DNA of 64,000 nt from Lachnoclostridium sp. An181 (GTDB lineage: Bacteria; Bacillota; Clostridia; Lachnospirales; Lachnospiraceae). The notes beneath the pieces are model-generated. The model was not told where the DNA came from. It made no database searches and worked only from the letters and a program-made list of their open reading frames with translations. Position 1 is the first letter of the stretch. Every line of letters begins with the position of its first letter. This document shows, in pieces, positions 25,822-34,101 of this stretch. A program made the translations under genes and the position numbers. Location of the stretch: the NCBI RefSeq assembly GCF_002160325.1, contig NZ_NFKJ01000004.1, forward strand, positions 124,001 through 188,000. The letters are read 5' to 3'.

Positions 25822-26739
25822 ATGAATGAAGAAATTGTGTTTGAGGAACATGAGTGCAGAATAGGGCCTCATCCATGGAAGAGATTTTTGTCATATAACC
25901 TCGATAAAATCGTGTATCAGTTGGTTATGGGGGCTGTTGTATTCTTAGGATTTTGTGTGTATCCTTTGGAGAGAAGATTAGTGTTTACGATTTTGCAAAT
26001 CTGTTTGTTTTCAATCGTCTCACTTTTTGTTGATGCCATTTTGTTTTCTCTATTTGGGACTACTTTCGGAAAACTGATTTTTGGCATCCGCGTTCTGCAT
26101 GAAAGCAGCAGAAAGCTGACACTAAAAGAGGCACTTGGCAGAAATTTCTTGAGGTGGATCTATGGCGAAGGCTGTGGAATCGTGGGCGTGAGTATTTATC
26201 GTAATTTCAGGAGCTACCAGGCATGCAAAAGAGGGGAAGTGCTTCCATGGGATGATGAAGTGCGGTATGAATTCAAGGATCAGAAAGCGGTAAGGGGATT
26301 GGTATATGTTGTCTGTATTGTTTTCGTCTATATTGGTTCGTGGTGGGTCAGTGCAAAGGCGGTCATGCCAAGGATTCAAGGAGAATGGACCAGAGAGGCG
26401 TTCTGGGAAAATTATACAAATACAATGACGCATGTGTTCCATGCGGAAATCTATCATCCGGATATGGAGTTTAAAGAAACAGGGGAGAACTTGGAGGAGA
26501 TCCGGATTGAGCGCGAGGAGGATTCGCCGGGACATATAAAAGGAATTGGCTCAGAACTGGCTGCGGTGTACGCGGTAGTGGGGATGGAGCCGGGACGGGG
26601 CGGCTTTGATTATACCCATCTGATGCAGGTGATGGTAGAGTACGGAAGAGAGCAGACAGCAGACTTTCACTACGAAGATGAGTATGTGTCCATAAACAGG
26701 ACAAAGGATGAGTGTGTCATTACAATAAAAAAGTCTTGA
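25822..26739 (+). CDS. RDD family membrane protein
   Basis: 305 residues. The N-terminal half has RDD-type membrane helices with KRFLSYNLDKIVY and GTTFGKLIFGIRV, then a further membrane segment near residue 165 (GLVYVVCIVFVYIGSWWV). A charged extracytoplasmic domain of about 120 residues follows (EGEWTREAFW-like start, MEFKETGENLEEI). RDD proteins are poorly defined membrane proteins, some of them ion antiporters. GAGGAGGAAAAG precedes the ATG. It stands alone. Confidence 0.7.
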   Translation: MNEEIVFEEHECRIGPHPWKRFLSYNLDKIVYQLVMGAVVFLGFCVYPLERRLVFTILQICLFSIVSLFVDAILFSLFGTTFGKLIFGIRVLHESSRKLTLKEALGRNFLRWIYGEGCGIVGVSIYRNFRSYQACKRGEVLPWDDEVRYEFKDQKAVRGLVYVVCIVFVYIGSWWVSAKAVMPRIQGEWTREAFWENYTNTMTHVFHAEIYHPDMEFKETGENLEEIRIEREEDSPGHIKGIGSELAAVYAVVGMEPGRGGFDYTHLMQVMVEYGREQTADFHYEDEYVSINRTKDECVITIKKS

Positions 26740-26756
26740 CATAAAAAAGAAAACAC

Positions 26757-26785
26757 TTGACTTTTTGGCGGATACAGTGTAAAGT
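26757..26785 (+). promoter_or_regulatory. promoter of the metK riboswitch leader
   Basis: TTGACT (26757-26762), a 17-base spacer and TAAAGT (26780-26785), 34 bases before the first riboswitch stem. Confidence 0.5.
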
Positions 26786-26818
26786 CACTAGCGTAGTAAA
26801 ACTTAACACATGAGCTTT

Positions 26819-26915
26819 CTCTTATTCAGAGTGGTGGAGGTACAAAGGACCTGTGAAGCCACGGCAACCCCTTAAAGGAAGGTGCCAACCTGAGCGAGTG
26901 ATCGAACAATAAGAG
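26819..26915 (+). promoter_or_regulatory. SAM-I riboswitch (S-box)
   Basis: The P1 stem CTCTTAT (26819-26825) pairs with ATAAGAG (26909-26915). Inside are the conserved S-box blocks: AGAGTGGTGGAGG, then GAAGCCACGGCAACC and GGTGCCAACCTGAGCGA. Binding of S-adenosylmethionine should favour the terminator just downstream and lower expression of metK when SAM is plentiful. Confidence 0.96.
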
Positions 26916-26937
26916 GATTGATATATGAATCAGATAT

Positions 26938-26966
26938 AGCAGTCCGCTTACACGGGCTGCTTTTTT
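26938..26966 (+). terminator. riboswitch-controlled terminator
   Basis: AGCAGTCC (26938-26945) and GGGCTGCT (26954-26961) form an 8-bp stem with one wobble, followed by six T residues, between the aptamer and metK. Confidence 0.85.
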
Positions 26967-27026
26967 AATTGCTTTTCAAAAAGCAGTCCGACAGCGAGAG
27001 AAAGGATAGAAGAAAGGAAGGAAACA

Positions 27027-28214
27027 ATGGAAAAAATCTTATTTACATCTGAGTCTGTTACAGAAGGACATCCGGATAAAATGTGTGATGCGATTTCCGA
27101 TGCGATCCTTGACGCACTGATGGAGCAGGACCCGACAAGCCGTGTTGCATGCGAGACAGCAACGACAACAGGCATGGTACTTGTGATGGGAGAGATCACA
27201 ACGAATGCGTACATTGACATTCAAAATATTGTACGCGAGACGATCCGGGAGATTGGCTATACACGTGGAAAATTTGGATTTGATGCGGACAACTGCGGCG
27301 TGATGGTGATGATCGACGAGCAGTCTGCGGATATTGCGCTTGGCGTTGACAAGGCGCTGGAAGCAAAAGAGAACACAATGACAGAGGATGAGCTGGATGC
27401 GATCGGTGCAGGAGATCAGGGAATGATGTTCGGATATGCCTGCAATGAGACCCCGGAGTATATGCCATACTCCATTTCTCTTGCTCATAAACTTGCAAGA
27501 AAACTTGCAGAGGTGAGAAAGAACGGAACATTGCCGTACTTAAGGCCGGACGGAAAAACCCAGGTGACAGTGGAGTATAACGAAGAGGGAAGACCAATCC
27601 GCCTGGATGCGGTTGTTCTTTCCACACAGCATGATCCGGATGTGACACAGGAGAAGATTCACGAGGACATTAAAAAGTATGTGTTTGAGCCAGTGCTCCC
27701 AAAAGAAATGGTGGATGCTGATACAAAATTCTTTATCAATCCAACAGGGCGTTTTGTCATCGGAGGACCTCACGGTGACAGTGGTCTGACAGGAAGAAAA
27801 ATCATCGTGGATTCCTACGGTGGGATAGGGCGTCACGGCGGCGGTGCTTTCTCCGGAAAAGACTGTACAAAAGTGGACCGTTCCGCGGCATATGCAGCGC
27901 GCTATGTAGCGAAAAATATCGTGGCTGCAGGGCTTGCAGAAAAGTGTGAGATTCAGCTTTCCTATGCGATCGGTGTTGCACATCCGACATCCATCCGTGT
28001 GGATACATTCGGAACAGGAAAGTTGGAGGATACAAAACTCGTTGAGATCATCAGAAAACACTTTGATCTTCGCCCGGCAGGAATCATCAAGATGCTCGAT
28101 CTGAGAAGACCAATCTATAAACAGACAGCTGCCTACGGACATTTTGGACGCACAGATGTGGATCTGCCATGGGAAAAACTGGACAGAGTAGAAGAACTGA
28201 AAACTTATCTGTAA
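27027..28214 (+). CDS. metK: S-adenosylmethionine synthetase
   Basis: 395 residues. It makes SAM from methionine and ATP. The start [16 protein letters not shown] holds the ATP/Mg-binding His and Asp, [12 protein letters not shown] is the first signature, GGGAFSGKD the second, and GDSGLTGRK the phosphate site. It is controlled by the S-box leader upstream and followed by a strong hairpin. Confidence 0.97.
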   Translation: MEKILFTSESVTEGHPDKMCDAISDAILDALMEQDPTSRVACETATTTGMVLVMGEITTNAYIDIQNIVRETIREIGYTRGKFGFDADNCGVMVMIDEQSADIALGVDKALEAKENTMTEDELDAIGAGDQGMMFGYACNETPEYMPYSISLAHKLARKLAEVRKNGTLPYLRPDGKTQVTVEYNEEGRPIRLDAVVLSTQHDPDVTQEKIHEDIKKYVFEPVLPKEMVDADTKFFINPTGRFVIGGPHGDSGLTGRKIIVDSYGGIGRHGGGAFSGKDCTKVDRSAAYAARYVAKNIVAAGLAEKCEIQLSYAIGVAHPTSIRVDTFGTGKLEDTKLVEIIRKHFDLRPAGIIKMLDLRRPIYKQTAAYGHFGRTDVDLPWEKLDRVEELKTYL

Positions 28215-28233
28215 AAAATAAAAAGAGCGGGGA

Positions 28234-28275
28234 GGCTGCGCGCATTTTGGGAGGAGAAATGTGCGCAGCCTTTCC
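28234..28275 (+). terminator. terminator of metK
   Basis: GGCTGCGCGCATTT (28234-28247) and AAATGTGCGCAGCC (28257-28270) make a 14-bp stem with one G-T pair. The following TTTCCCACTTTGTT resembles the right end of the repeat element at 8086-8256. Confidence 0.7.
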
Positions 28276-28382
28276 CACTTTGTTCCTAATTGAGTAGAAA
28301 GGAAGGGGAGGGTATGCTAAAATAGAGATAGTTTTAAAATACTGTCCGGCGACGGCAGGAGATATGGAAAAGAGGAGAGCAA

Positions 28383-29429
28383 ATGGATTATCGAAAAGAA
28401 CAATTCGGACAGACAAAGAAAAGTGAAAATGCGTCTTTGTATACTTTGTCAAATGAAAACGGAATGAAAGTGAAAATTACTGATTATGGGGCGAATGTAG
28501 TATCCATCATTGTAAAAGATAAAGCGGGAAACGAGCGGGATGTGGTGCTTGGATATGACGATGCATCCGGCTATGAACAGGGTGATGTTTTTTTTGGAGC
28601 ATGTGTGGGAAGAAATGCAAACCGTATTGGAGGGGCAAAATTTTCACTGAACGGCAAAATCTATGAACTTGCCAAAAATGACGGCGGCAAAAACAATCTT
28701 CACAGCGGACCGCATTGCTTTCACACCCGCATGTGGGAGGTTGAGAAAGTGGATGGCCATTCTATCACACTTTTTATCCACAGCAAGGACATGGAGCAGG
28801 GATATCCCGGAAATGCGGACATTCGAGTGACATATGAAGTGACAGAGGACAACGCTTTCCGGATTACATATGAAGGGGTTCCGGATGCGGATACAGTGTT
28901 TAATATGACAAATCATAGTTATTTTAATCTGAACGGACATGATTCAGGACTTGTATTGAACCAGAAAGTCTGGCTCAATGCAGAGAAATATACAGAGGCA
29001 AACAAAGACTCCGTTCCTACCGGACGGATTCTTGACGTAGCAGGAACGCCGATGGATTTTACCGAAGAAAAAGAGCTTGGAAGAGACATTGAGGAGGACT
29101 ATCCGGATCTTTGTTTTGGGGCAGGGTATGACCGAAGCTTTGTCATAAACGGAGAAGGGTACCGGAAAGCCGGTTCTTTGTATGCGAAAGAGAGCGGTAT
29201 TTTTATGGAGGTGTATACAGATTGTCCTGCAGTACAACTTTACACAGCCAACTATGTGATAGAAGAAAAAGGAAAAAACAGCGCAGTGTATGACAGAAGG
29301 CATGCGGTATGCTTTGAGACGCAGTTTTCCCCGGATGCTGTAAACCACAATAAATTTAAAAGCCCGGTTTGCAAAAAAGGACAAAAATATTTAAGCCGTA
29401 CTGCGTATGTGTTTGGTATCCGTAAATAA
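28383..29429 (+). CDS. galM: galactose mutarotase (aldose 1-epimerase)
   Basis: 348 residues of the beta-rich aldose epimerase fold. It interconverts alpha and beta anomers of hexoses. Motifs: FFGACVGRNANRI with the sugar-binding Asn-Arg, NMTNHSYFNLNGH with the catalytic His, FGAGYDRSFV, and ETQFSPDAVNH with the catalytic Glu. It has no sugar-operon partners here. A short A/T-rich hairpin (GAAAAAAG 29438-29445 / CTTTTTTC 29460-29467) just after it may terminate it. Confidence 0.92.
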   Translation: MDYRKEQFGQTKKSENASLYTLSNENGMKVKITDYGANVVSIIVKDKAGNERDVVLGYDDASGYEQGDVFFGACVGRNANRIGGAKFSLNGKIYELAKNDGGKNNLHSGPHCFHTRMWEVEKVDGHSITLFIHSKDMEQGYPGNADIRVTYEVTEDNAFRITYEGVPDADTVFNMTNHSYFNLNGHDSGLVLNQKVWLNAEKYTEANKDSVPTGRILDVAGTPMDFTEEKELGRDIEEDYPDLCFGAGYDRSFVINGEGYRKAGSLYAKESGIFMEVYTDCPAVQLYTANYVIEEKGKNSAVYDRRHAVCFETQFSPDAVNHNKFKSPVCKKGQKYLSRTAYVFGIRK

Positions 29430-29520
29430 AAAAGATAGAAAAAAGCTCTGATATCAAGACTTTTTTCAACAGAAAAATTTTCCTTTCCTGTTGTTTTACA
29501 AAAATTTTAGAAAAATTTAT

Positions 29521-29559
29521 GCCACCTTTCGTGTACGGGAGGTGGCAAAGTGCTATAAT
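29521..29559 (+). promoter_or_regulatory. dyad and promoter of the two-component operon
   Basis: GCCACCT (29521-29527) and AGGTGGC (29540-29546) form a 7-bp inverted repeat immediately before an extended -10, TGCTATAAT (TATAAT 29554-29559). The dyad covers the -35 position, so it could be an operator. Confidence 0.5.
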
Positions 29560-29592
29560 GGGGAGAAGAACTATGGCAAAGGATGAAGGCAG

Positions 29593-31089
29593 ATGAAGTT
29601 AAAAACAAAACTGATCGTCGCATTTGTGACATTGATCATACTCCCAGTAGGCCTGATCGTACTGGCTGTCTATGGGTTTGGAAGTTATCAGATCAAAGTG
29701 ATCGAGAAGACCTATGAGCTTTCCGGTACTACATATGAATCTCTTTTGAACTCCGTACAGATGATGAATCGCCTGGCAGAGCAGTCCTACCATAAATTGA
29801 AGGACATTGCACAGGAAGACCCGGAAAAGCTGGAGGATGCGACCTATCTGGACAAAGTGAACCAGAAACTGGAGAGAAAGAGTTCCTACCTGATCGTCAG
29901 AAGAGGGGAAAATATTTCTTATATTGGCGCAGATTCCACTAAGACACAAAAGGTCATCGAACATCTTCCGCAATATCAGGGCGAAGAGGGAGCCTCTGAG
30001 AATGGCGTTTATCTTGGAGGAGAGTCCAGAGCCCTTGTCAAACAAATAGATTTTCAATACCCGGATAAAGAAAAGGGAAGTATCTTTATCGTTACAGATG
30101 CTGCGAGCATGGTCCCTGAGGTGAAAGCTTTTCTTGTAGATATTGTGTTCGCAGTCATTGCCATTCTATTTTTGACGGCATCTGTATTTATCTTATGGAT
30201 ATACCGAAGCGTAGTCAGCCCCATCCGCAGGATGCAGGCAGCGGCGGCCAATATCAAGGAGGGCAATTTGGATTTTCATCTGGAGGCAGAGGCTGATGAT
30301 GAGCTTGGAGAGCTGTGTCACAGCATGGAGGACATGAGGCTGAAATTAAAAGACACTATGGAAGAAAAACTTGTGTATGACAAGGAGAGCAAGGAGCTTA
30401 TCAGCAACATCTCCCACGATCTGAAGACGCCGATCACAGCTATTAAAGGTTATGTGGAGGGGATCATGGACGGTGTGGCGGATACACCGGAAAAAATCGA
30501 CAAGTACATCCGCACGATCTATAATAAGGCAAATGAGATGGATGCTCTGATCAATGAGCTGACACTGTATTCCAAAATCGACATGAACCGCATCCCTTAC
30601 AATTTTGCCACAATTCCGGTAAATGCATATTTTGAAGACTGTGCGGAAGATTTATCCCTGGAGCTGGAGGCAAAAGGAGTGGATTTTTCATATTCAAATT
30701 TCGTAGAGGGGGATATCCGCATTATCGCGGACGCAGAGCAGTTAAAGAGAGTCATCAACAATATTGTCAATAACTCTTTAAAATATATGGACAAGGAGAA
30801 AGCAAAGATCCAACTGCGCGTAAAGGATGTGGGTGACTTTATACAGGTGGAACTGGAGGACAATGGCAAAGGCATTGCAAACAAAGATCTGCCAAATATT
30901 TTTGAACGGTTTTACCGCGCGGATGCGTCGAGGAATTCCTCAAAAGGAGGGAGCGGAATCGGTCTGTCCATTGTAAAGAAGATCATTGAAGAGCACGGAG
31001 GAAAAATCTGGGCTACGAGCAAAGAAGGTACAGGGACGATCATGTACTTTGTAATAAGAAAATATCAGGAGGTACCTGTTCATGAGTAG
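29593..31089 (+). CDS. sensor histidine kinase
   Basis: 498 residues. TM1 (about 7-28), an extracytoplasmic sensor domain (about 29-175), TM2 (about 185-208), HAMP (SPIRRMQAAAANIKEGNLDFHL), dimerisation domain with the phospho-His275 in NISHDLKTPITAIKGY, then an ATPase domain with N box INNIVNNSLKY and G boxes VELEDNGKGI and GGSGIGLSIVKKI. Its stop overlaps the response regulator start by 8 bases. The stimulus is unknown. Confidence 0.93.
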   Translation: MKLKTKLIVAFVTLIILPVGLIVLAVYGFGSYQIKVIEKTYELSGTTYESLLNSVQMMNRLAEQSYHKLKDIAQEDPEKLEDATYLDKVNQKLERKSSYLIVRRGENISYIGADSTKTQKVIEHLPQYQGEEGASENGVYLGGESRALVKQIDFQYPDKEKGSIFIVTDAASMVPEVKAFLVDIVFAVIAILFLTASVFILWIYRSVVSPIRRMQAAAANIKEGNLDFHLEAEADDELGELCHSMEDMRLKLKDTMEEKLVYDKESKELISNISHDLKTPITAIKGYVEGIMDGVADTPEKIDKYIRTIYNKANEMDALINELTLYSKIDMNRIPYNFATIPVNAYFEDCAEDLSLELEAKGVDFSYSNFVEGDIRIIADAEQLKRVINNIVNNSLKYMDKEKAKIQLRVKDVGDFIQVELEDNGKGIANKDLPNIFERFYRADASRNSSKGGSGIGLSIVKKIIEEHGGKIWATSKEGTGTIMYFVIRKYQEVPVHE

Positions 31090-31771
31090 AATATTGATTA
31101 TTGAAGATGAAAAATCCATTGCAGAGCTGGAAAAGGATTATCTGGAGCTGAGTGGATTTGAAGTGGAGGTGGAGCAGGACGGACAAAAAGGGCTTGTGAA
31201 AGCCTTGAAGGAAAATTTTGATCTGTTCATCCTGGATTTGATGCTGCCGGGAATGGATGGATTTGAGATCTGCCGTCAGATCCGCGATGAGAAAAATACA
31301 CCGATCATCATGGTATCGGCAAAAAAAGACGATATTGACAAAATCAGAGGACTTGGGCTTGGGGCGGATGATTATATGACAAAACCGTTCAGTCCAAGCG
31401 AACTTGTTGCCAGAGTGAAGGCGCATCTGGCAAGATATGAAAGACTGATCGGCAGCGCCGTTGAGGAGAACAAAGTCATTGAGATCAGAGGACTTAAGAT
31501 CGACACCACTGCAAGAAGGGTATGGGTCAATGGCGTGGAGAAGACATTTACCACAAAAGAGTTTGACCTGCTTACATTTTTGGCATCACATCCAAACCAT
31601 GTATACACAAAGGATGAACTTTTCAGCGAGATCTGGGACATGGAGTCAATCGGAGATATCGCCACAGTCACTGTGCACATCAAAAAGATTCGGGAGAAGA
31701 TTGAGTACGATACATCCAATCCTCAGTATATTGAAACAATCTGGGGTGTCGGATATCGGTTTAAAGTCTGA
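31082..31771 (+). CDS. OmpR/PhoB-family response regulator
   Basis: 229 residues. The receiver has acidic Glu-Asp near 9, phosphoryl Asp52 in LDLMLPG and Lys in TKPFSPSELVARV. The winged-helix output ends QYIETIWGVGYRFKV. It partners the kinase that overlaps it. The overlap and the downstream gene 18 bases later suggest an operon including the rRNA methylase. Confidence 0.94.
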   Translation: MSRILIIEDEKSIAELEKDYLELSGFEVEVEQDGQKGLVKALKENFDLFILDLMLPGMDGFEICRQIRDEKNTPIIMVSAKKDDIDKIRGLGLGADDYMTKPFSPSELVARVKAHLARYERLIGSAVEENKVIEIRGLKIDTTARRVWVNGVEKTFTTKEFDLLTFLASHPNHVYTKDELFSEIWDMESIGDIATVTVHIKKIREKIEYDTSNPQYIETIWGVGYRFKV

Positions 31772-31789
31772 GATTTGGGAGAGAGGAAC

Positions 31790-32578
31790 ATGATTACAAG
31801 CACAGCAAATGCACAGGTGAAACAACTGCTCCAATGGCAGAAGAAGAGCAGACAGAGGAATAAAGATGGAATTTTTCTTGTGGAAGGAATCCGCATGTGG
31901 AAGGAAGTGCCGAAAGAGCGGCTGCTCAAGGTATATGTTTCCGAAAGCTTTTTGAAGAGATATGAAAAGGACCTTAAAAATTCCACAGTCAGAACGGAAG
32001 TTTTGTCAGATCAAATTTTTGAACGGGTGTCGGATACGAAGACGCCCCAGGGGATTTTGTGTGTGGTAAAGAGAAAGGAGTACAGCCTGAATGATATCCT
32101 GAAAGGGGATGCTCTGTTTTTGGTCATTCTGGACAATCTTCAGGATCCGGGAAATCTCGGAACAATTGTAAGAACGGCAGAAGGCGCTGGAGTCGACGGG
32201 ATCATTATGAGCCAGGGGTGTGTGGATATCTACAATCCAAAGACGATCCGCTCTACCATGGGTTCCATTTACCGTATGCCGTTTTTGTATGCAGAGCATA
32301 TGGATGAGGTGTTTGGGATGTTAAAGGAAAAACAGATCACAGTGTATGCTGCACATCTGGAAGGAAAGACCTTTTATGATGAGCAGGACTATAGAAAGGG
32401 CTGTGCCTTTTTGATTGGAAATGAAGGAAATGGGCTGTCAGAAGAAATGGCGGCGAGCGCGGATGTGAAGATACGGATACCTATGTACGGCCAGGTGGAA
32501 TCTTTGAATGCAGCTGTGGCAACCTCTGTACTGATCTATGAGGCAAGCCGCCAGAGAAGACGGGCAAGCGTGGAGTAA
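31790..32578 (+). CDS. SpoU/TrmH-type RNA 2'-O-methyltransferase
   Basis: 262 residues. It methylates a ribose 2'-OH in rRNA or tRNA with SAM. The N-terminal substrate-binding part (QRNKDGIFLVEGIRMWKE) is followed by the SPOUT knot motifs LDNLQDPGNLGTIVRTAEG, FLIGNEGNGLSEE and IPMYGQVESLNAAVATSVL. ATG 31790 was chosen over a TTG at 31775 because GGGAGAGAGG lies between them. The target nucleotide is unknown. Confidence 0.9.
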   Translation: MITSTANAQVKQLLQWQKKSRQRNKDGIFLVEGIRMWKEVPKERLLKVYVSESFLKRYEKDLKNSTVRTEVLSDQIFERVSDTKTPQGILCVVKRKEYSLNDILKGDALFLVILDNLQDPGNLGTIVRTAEGAGVDGIIMSQGCVDIYNPKTIRSTMGSIYRMPFLYAEHMDEVFGMLKEKQITVYAAHLEGKTFYDEQDYRKGCAFLIGNEGNGLSEEMAASADVKIRIPMYGQVESLNAAVATSVLIYEASRQRRRASVE

Positions 32579-32597
32579 AGAATTATTCCAAAAAGTA

Positions 32598-32633
32598 GAA
32601 TGTTACTTGGATAAAAAGTAGCATTCTTTTTTT
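32598..32633 (+). terminator. rho-independent terminator
   Basis: GAATGTTACTT (32598-32608) and AAGTAGCATTC (32616-32626) form an 11-bp stem with one wobble, followed by seven T residues. Confidence 0.85.
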
Positions 32634-32717
32634 GTTTGTTTTGATACAGAACTTTATTTCTTTTCTCCCTTGTGGGGGCAGAGAAGTGACCTGAAGCATT
32701 GACAAAAGAGAGAGGGG

Positions 32718-32746
32718 TTGACAAAATTGAAATCCAATGTTAATAT
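32718..32746 (+). promoter_or_regulatory. promoter of the wall hydrolase gene
   Basis: TTGACA (32718-32723), 17 bases and TAATAT (32741-32746), followed by an A/T-rich leader of about 115 bases. Confidence 0.5.
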
Positions 32747-32861
32747 AATCGAACAGAATGTAACAATTCTGTAATAATTGTAATAAAAGCATCACATTCT
32801 CAATATGATAGAGGATGTACATAGCCAAATTACAGTTGTATATTAAAGGAGGATTTGAAAC

Positions 32862-33977
32862 ATGAAGGAGAATAAGAAAGTGCTCGCATGTGCATTGCTG
32901 TCAGGTTGCCTTGTTTTTACGGCAGTGTTACCGAGCAGTGCGGCAGCAACACAATCGGAAGCTCTGACAAACACGAGTATAAATAATGAAGGAAAGGCAC
33001 TGCTCTCAGTGGTGATGGATAAGATTCCGGAAGCAGCCGCGATTGCAGAAGAGACACAGGAATGGCATCAAAAGGCAGTTGCCAATGTAGATGTACAGGC
33101 CGATGTGCATGTCTCCATGCATGAGGACAGCGAAGTGGTCGGAAGAATCTACCACAACACCATTGTAGAGGTGGCAGATAAAGGAACCGTATGGTCCAAG
33201 ATCGTATCCGGCAATGTGACAGGATATGTGCAGAACAGCGCGCTGGCATTTGGCCAGGATGCGGTTGCGCGTGCGGAGGCGGTATGTCCGGAGGTTGCGA
33301 CAGCGCAGGACAAGACAGAACTTCGCGAAGAACCGAATGCCAAAGGGGAAGTAAAAGGATACGCCAGTGCGGAAAAACAGTACAAAGTCGTAGAAACGGA
33401 GAGCGGTGAAGATGAGCAGAATGGATTCATCCGCATTCAGGATGAAAACCAGGCGCAGTTCTACGTACCGGCAGAGTCTGTGACAGTGACAAGACCAAGC
33501 CAGACAGCAAAGACCATGGAGCAGATTCGCGCTGAAGAAGAGGCAAAGAAAAAAGCAGAGGAAGAAAAGCGCAGAGCAGAGGAAGCGGCAAAAAGAGCAG
33601 AAGAGGCAAAGAAAGCCGGGGCAACCAGCCCGGCGATGTCAGCCAGTGCAAGCGATGAGGAACTTTTGGCAGCCTTGATCTACTGCGAGGCAGGCGGAGA
33701 GCCGTATGAAGGCCAGGTGGCGGTCGGTGCAGTTGTGCTCAACCGTGTGCGCAGCGGAAAGTTTCCGAATTCGATCCGTGGAGTGATCTACCAGGCAGGC
33801 CAGTTCGGACCGGCTGTGACAGGGAAACTTGAGAGAGTGCTCGCATCCGGCAGGACAACCGACAGCGCAAGGCGCGCAGCAGCTGAGGCGCTTGCAGGGG
33901 TAAACCCAATCGGAGATGCGCTCTACTTTGGAAACGGAAATACAGGTTACCGTATCGGAGGACACTATTTCCACTAA
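32862..33977 (+). CDS. secreted SH3/SleB-type cell wall hydrolase
   Basis: 371 residues. Signal peptide about 1-28 (LPSSAAA cleavage region), two SH3-like modules (about 75-135 and 150-205), a charged coiled linker (EEEAKKKAEEEKRRAEEAAK) and a C-terminal Hydrolase_2 (SleB/CwlJ) domain from about 262 (LLAALIYCEAGGEPYEGQ with the catalytic Glu, VAVGAVVLNRV, ALYFGNGN). It should cleave peptidoglycan in the wall or spore cortex. AAAGGAGGATT precedes the ATG. Confidence 0.88.
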   Translation: MKENKKVLACALLSGCLVFTAVLPSSAAATQSEALTNTSINNEGKALLSVVMDKIPEAAAIAEETQEWHQKAVANVDVQADVHVSMHEDSEVVGRIYHNTIVEVADKGTVWSKIVSGNVTGYVQNSALAFGQDAVARAEAVCPEVATAQDKTELREEPNAKGEVKGYASAEKQYKVVETESGEDEQNGFIRIQDENQAQFYVPAESVTVTRPSQTAKTMEQIRAEEEAKKKAEEEKRRAEEAAKRAEEAKKAGATSPAMSASASDEELLAALIYCEAGGEPYEGQVAVGAVVLNRVRSGKFPNSIRGVIYQAGQFGPAVTGKLERVLASGRTTDSARRAAAEALAGVNPIGDALYFGNGNTGYRIGGHYFH

Positions 33978-33992
33978 GATAAAAGAAAAATG

Positions 33993-34040
33993 AAAAGGTG
34001 ACAAGGTCAAAAAGAAACATTTGGCCGCGTCGCCTTTTTT
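33993..34040 (+). terminator. terminator of the wall hydrolase gene
   Basis: AAAAGGTGAC (33993-34002) and GTCGCCTTTT (34029-34038) form a 10-bp stem with one wobble, followed by T residues. Confidence 0.65.
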
Positions 34041-34101
34041 GATTATTTGATATGGATGCGTGTATAATGATAGATAGTAAAAAGGACGGGAGGTGCGCAG
34101 C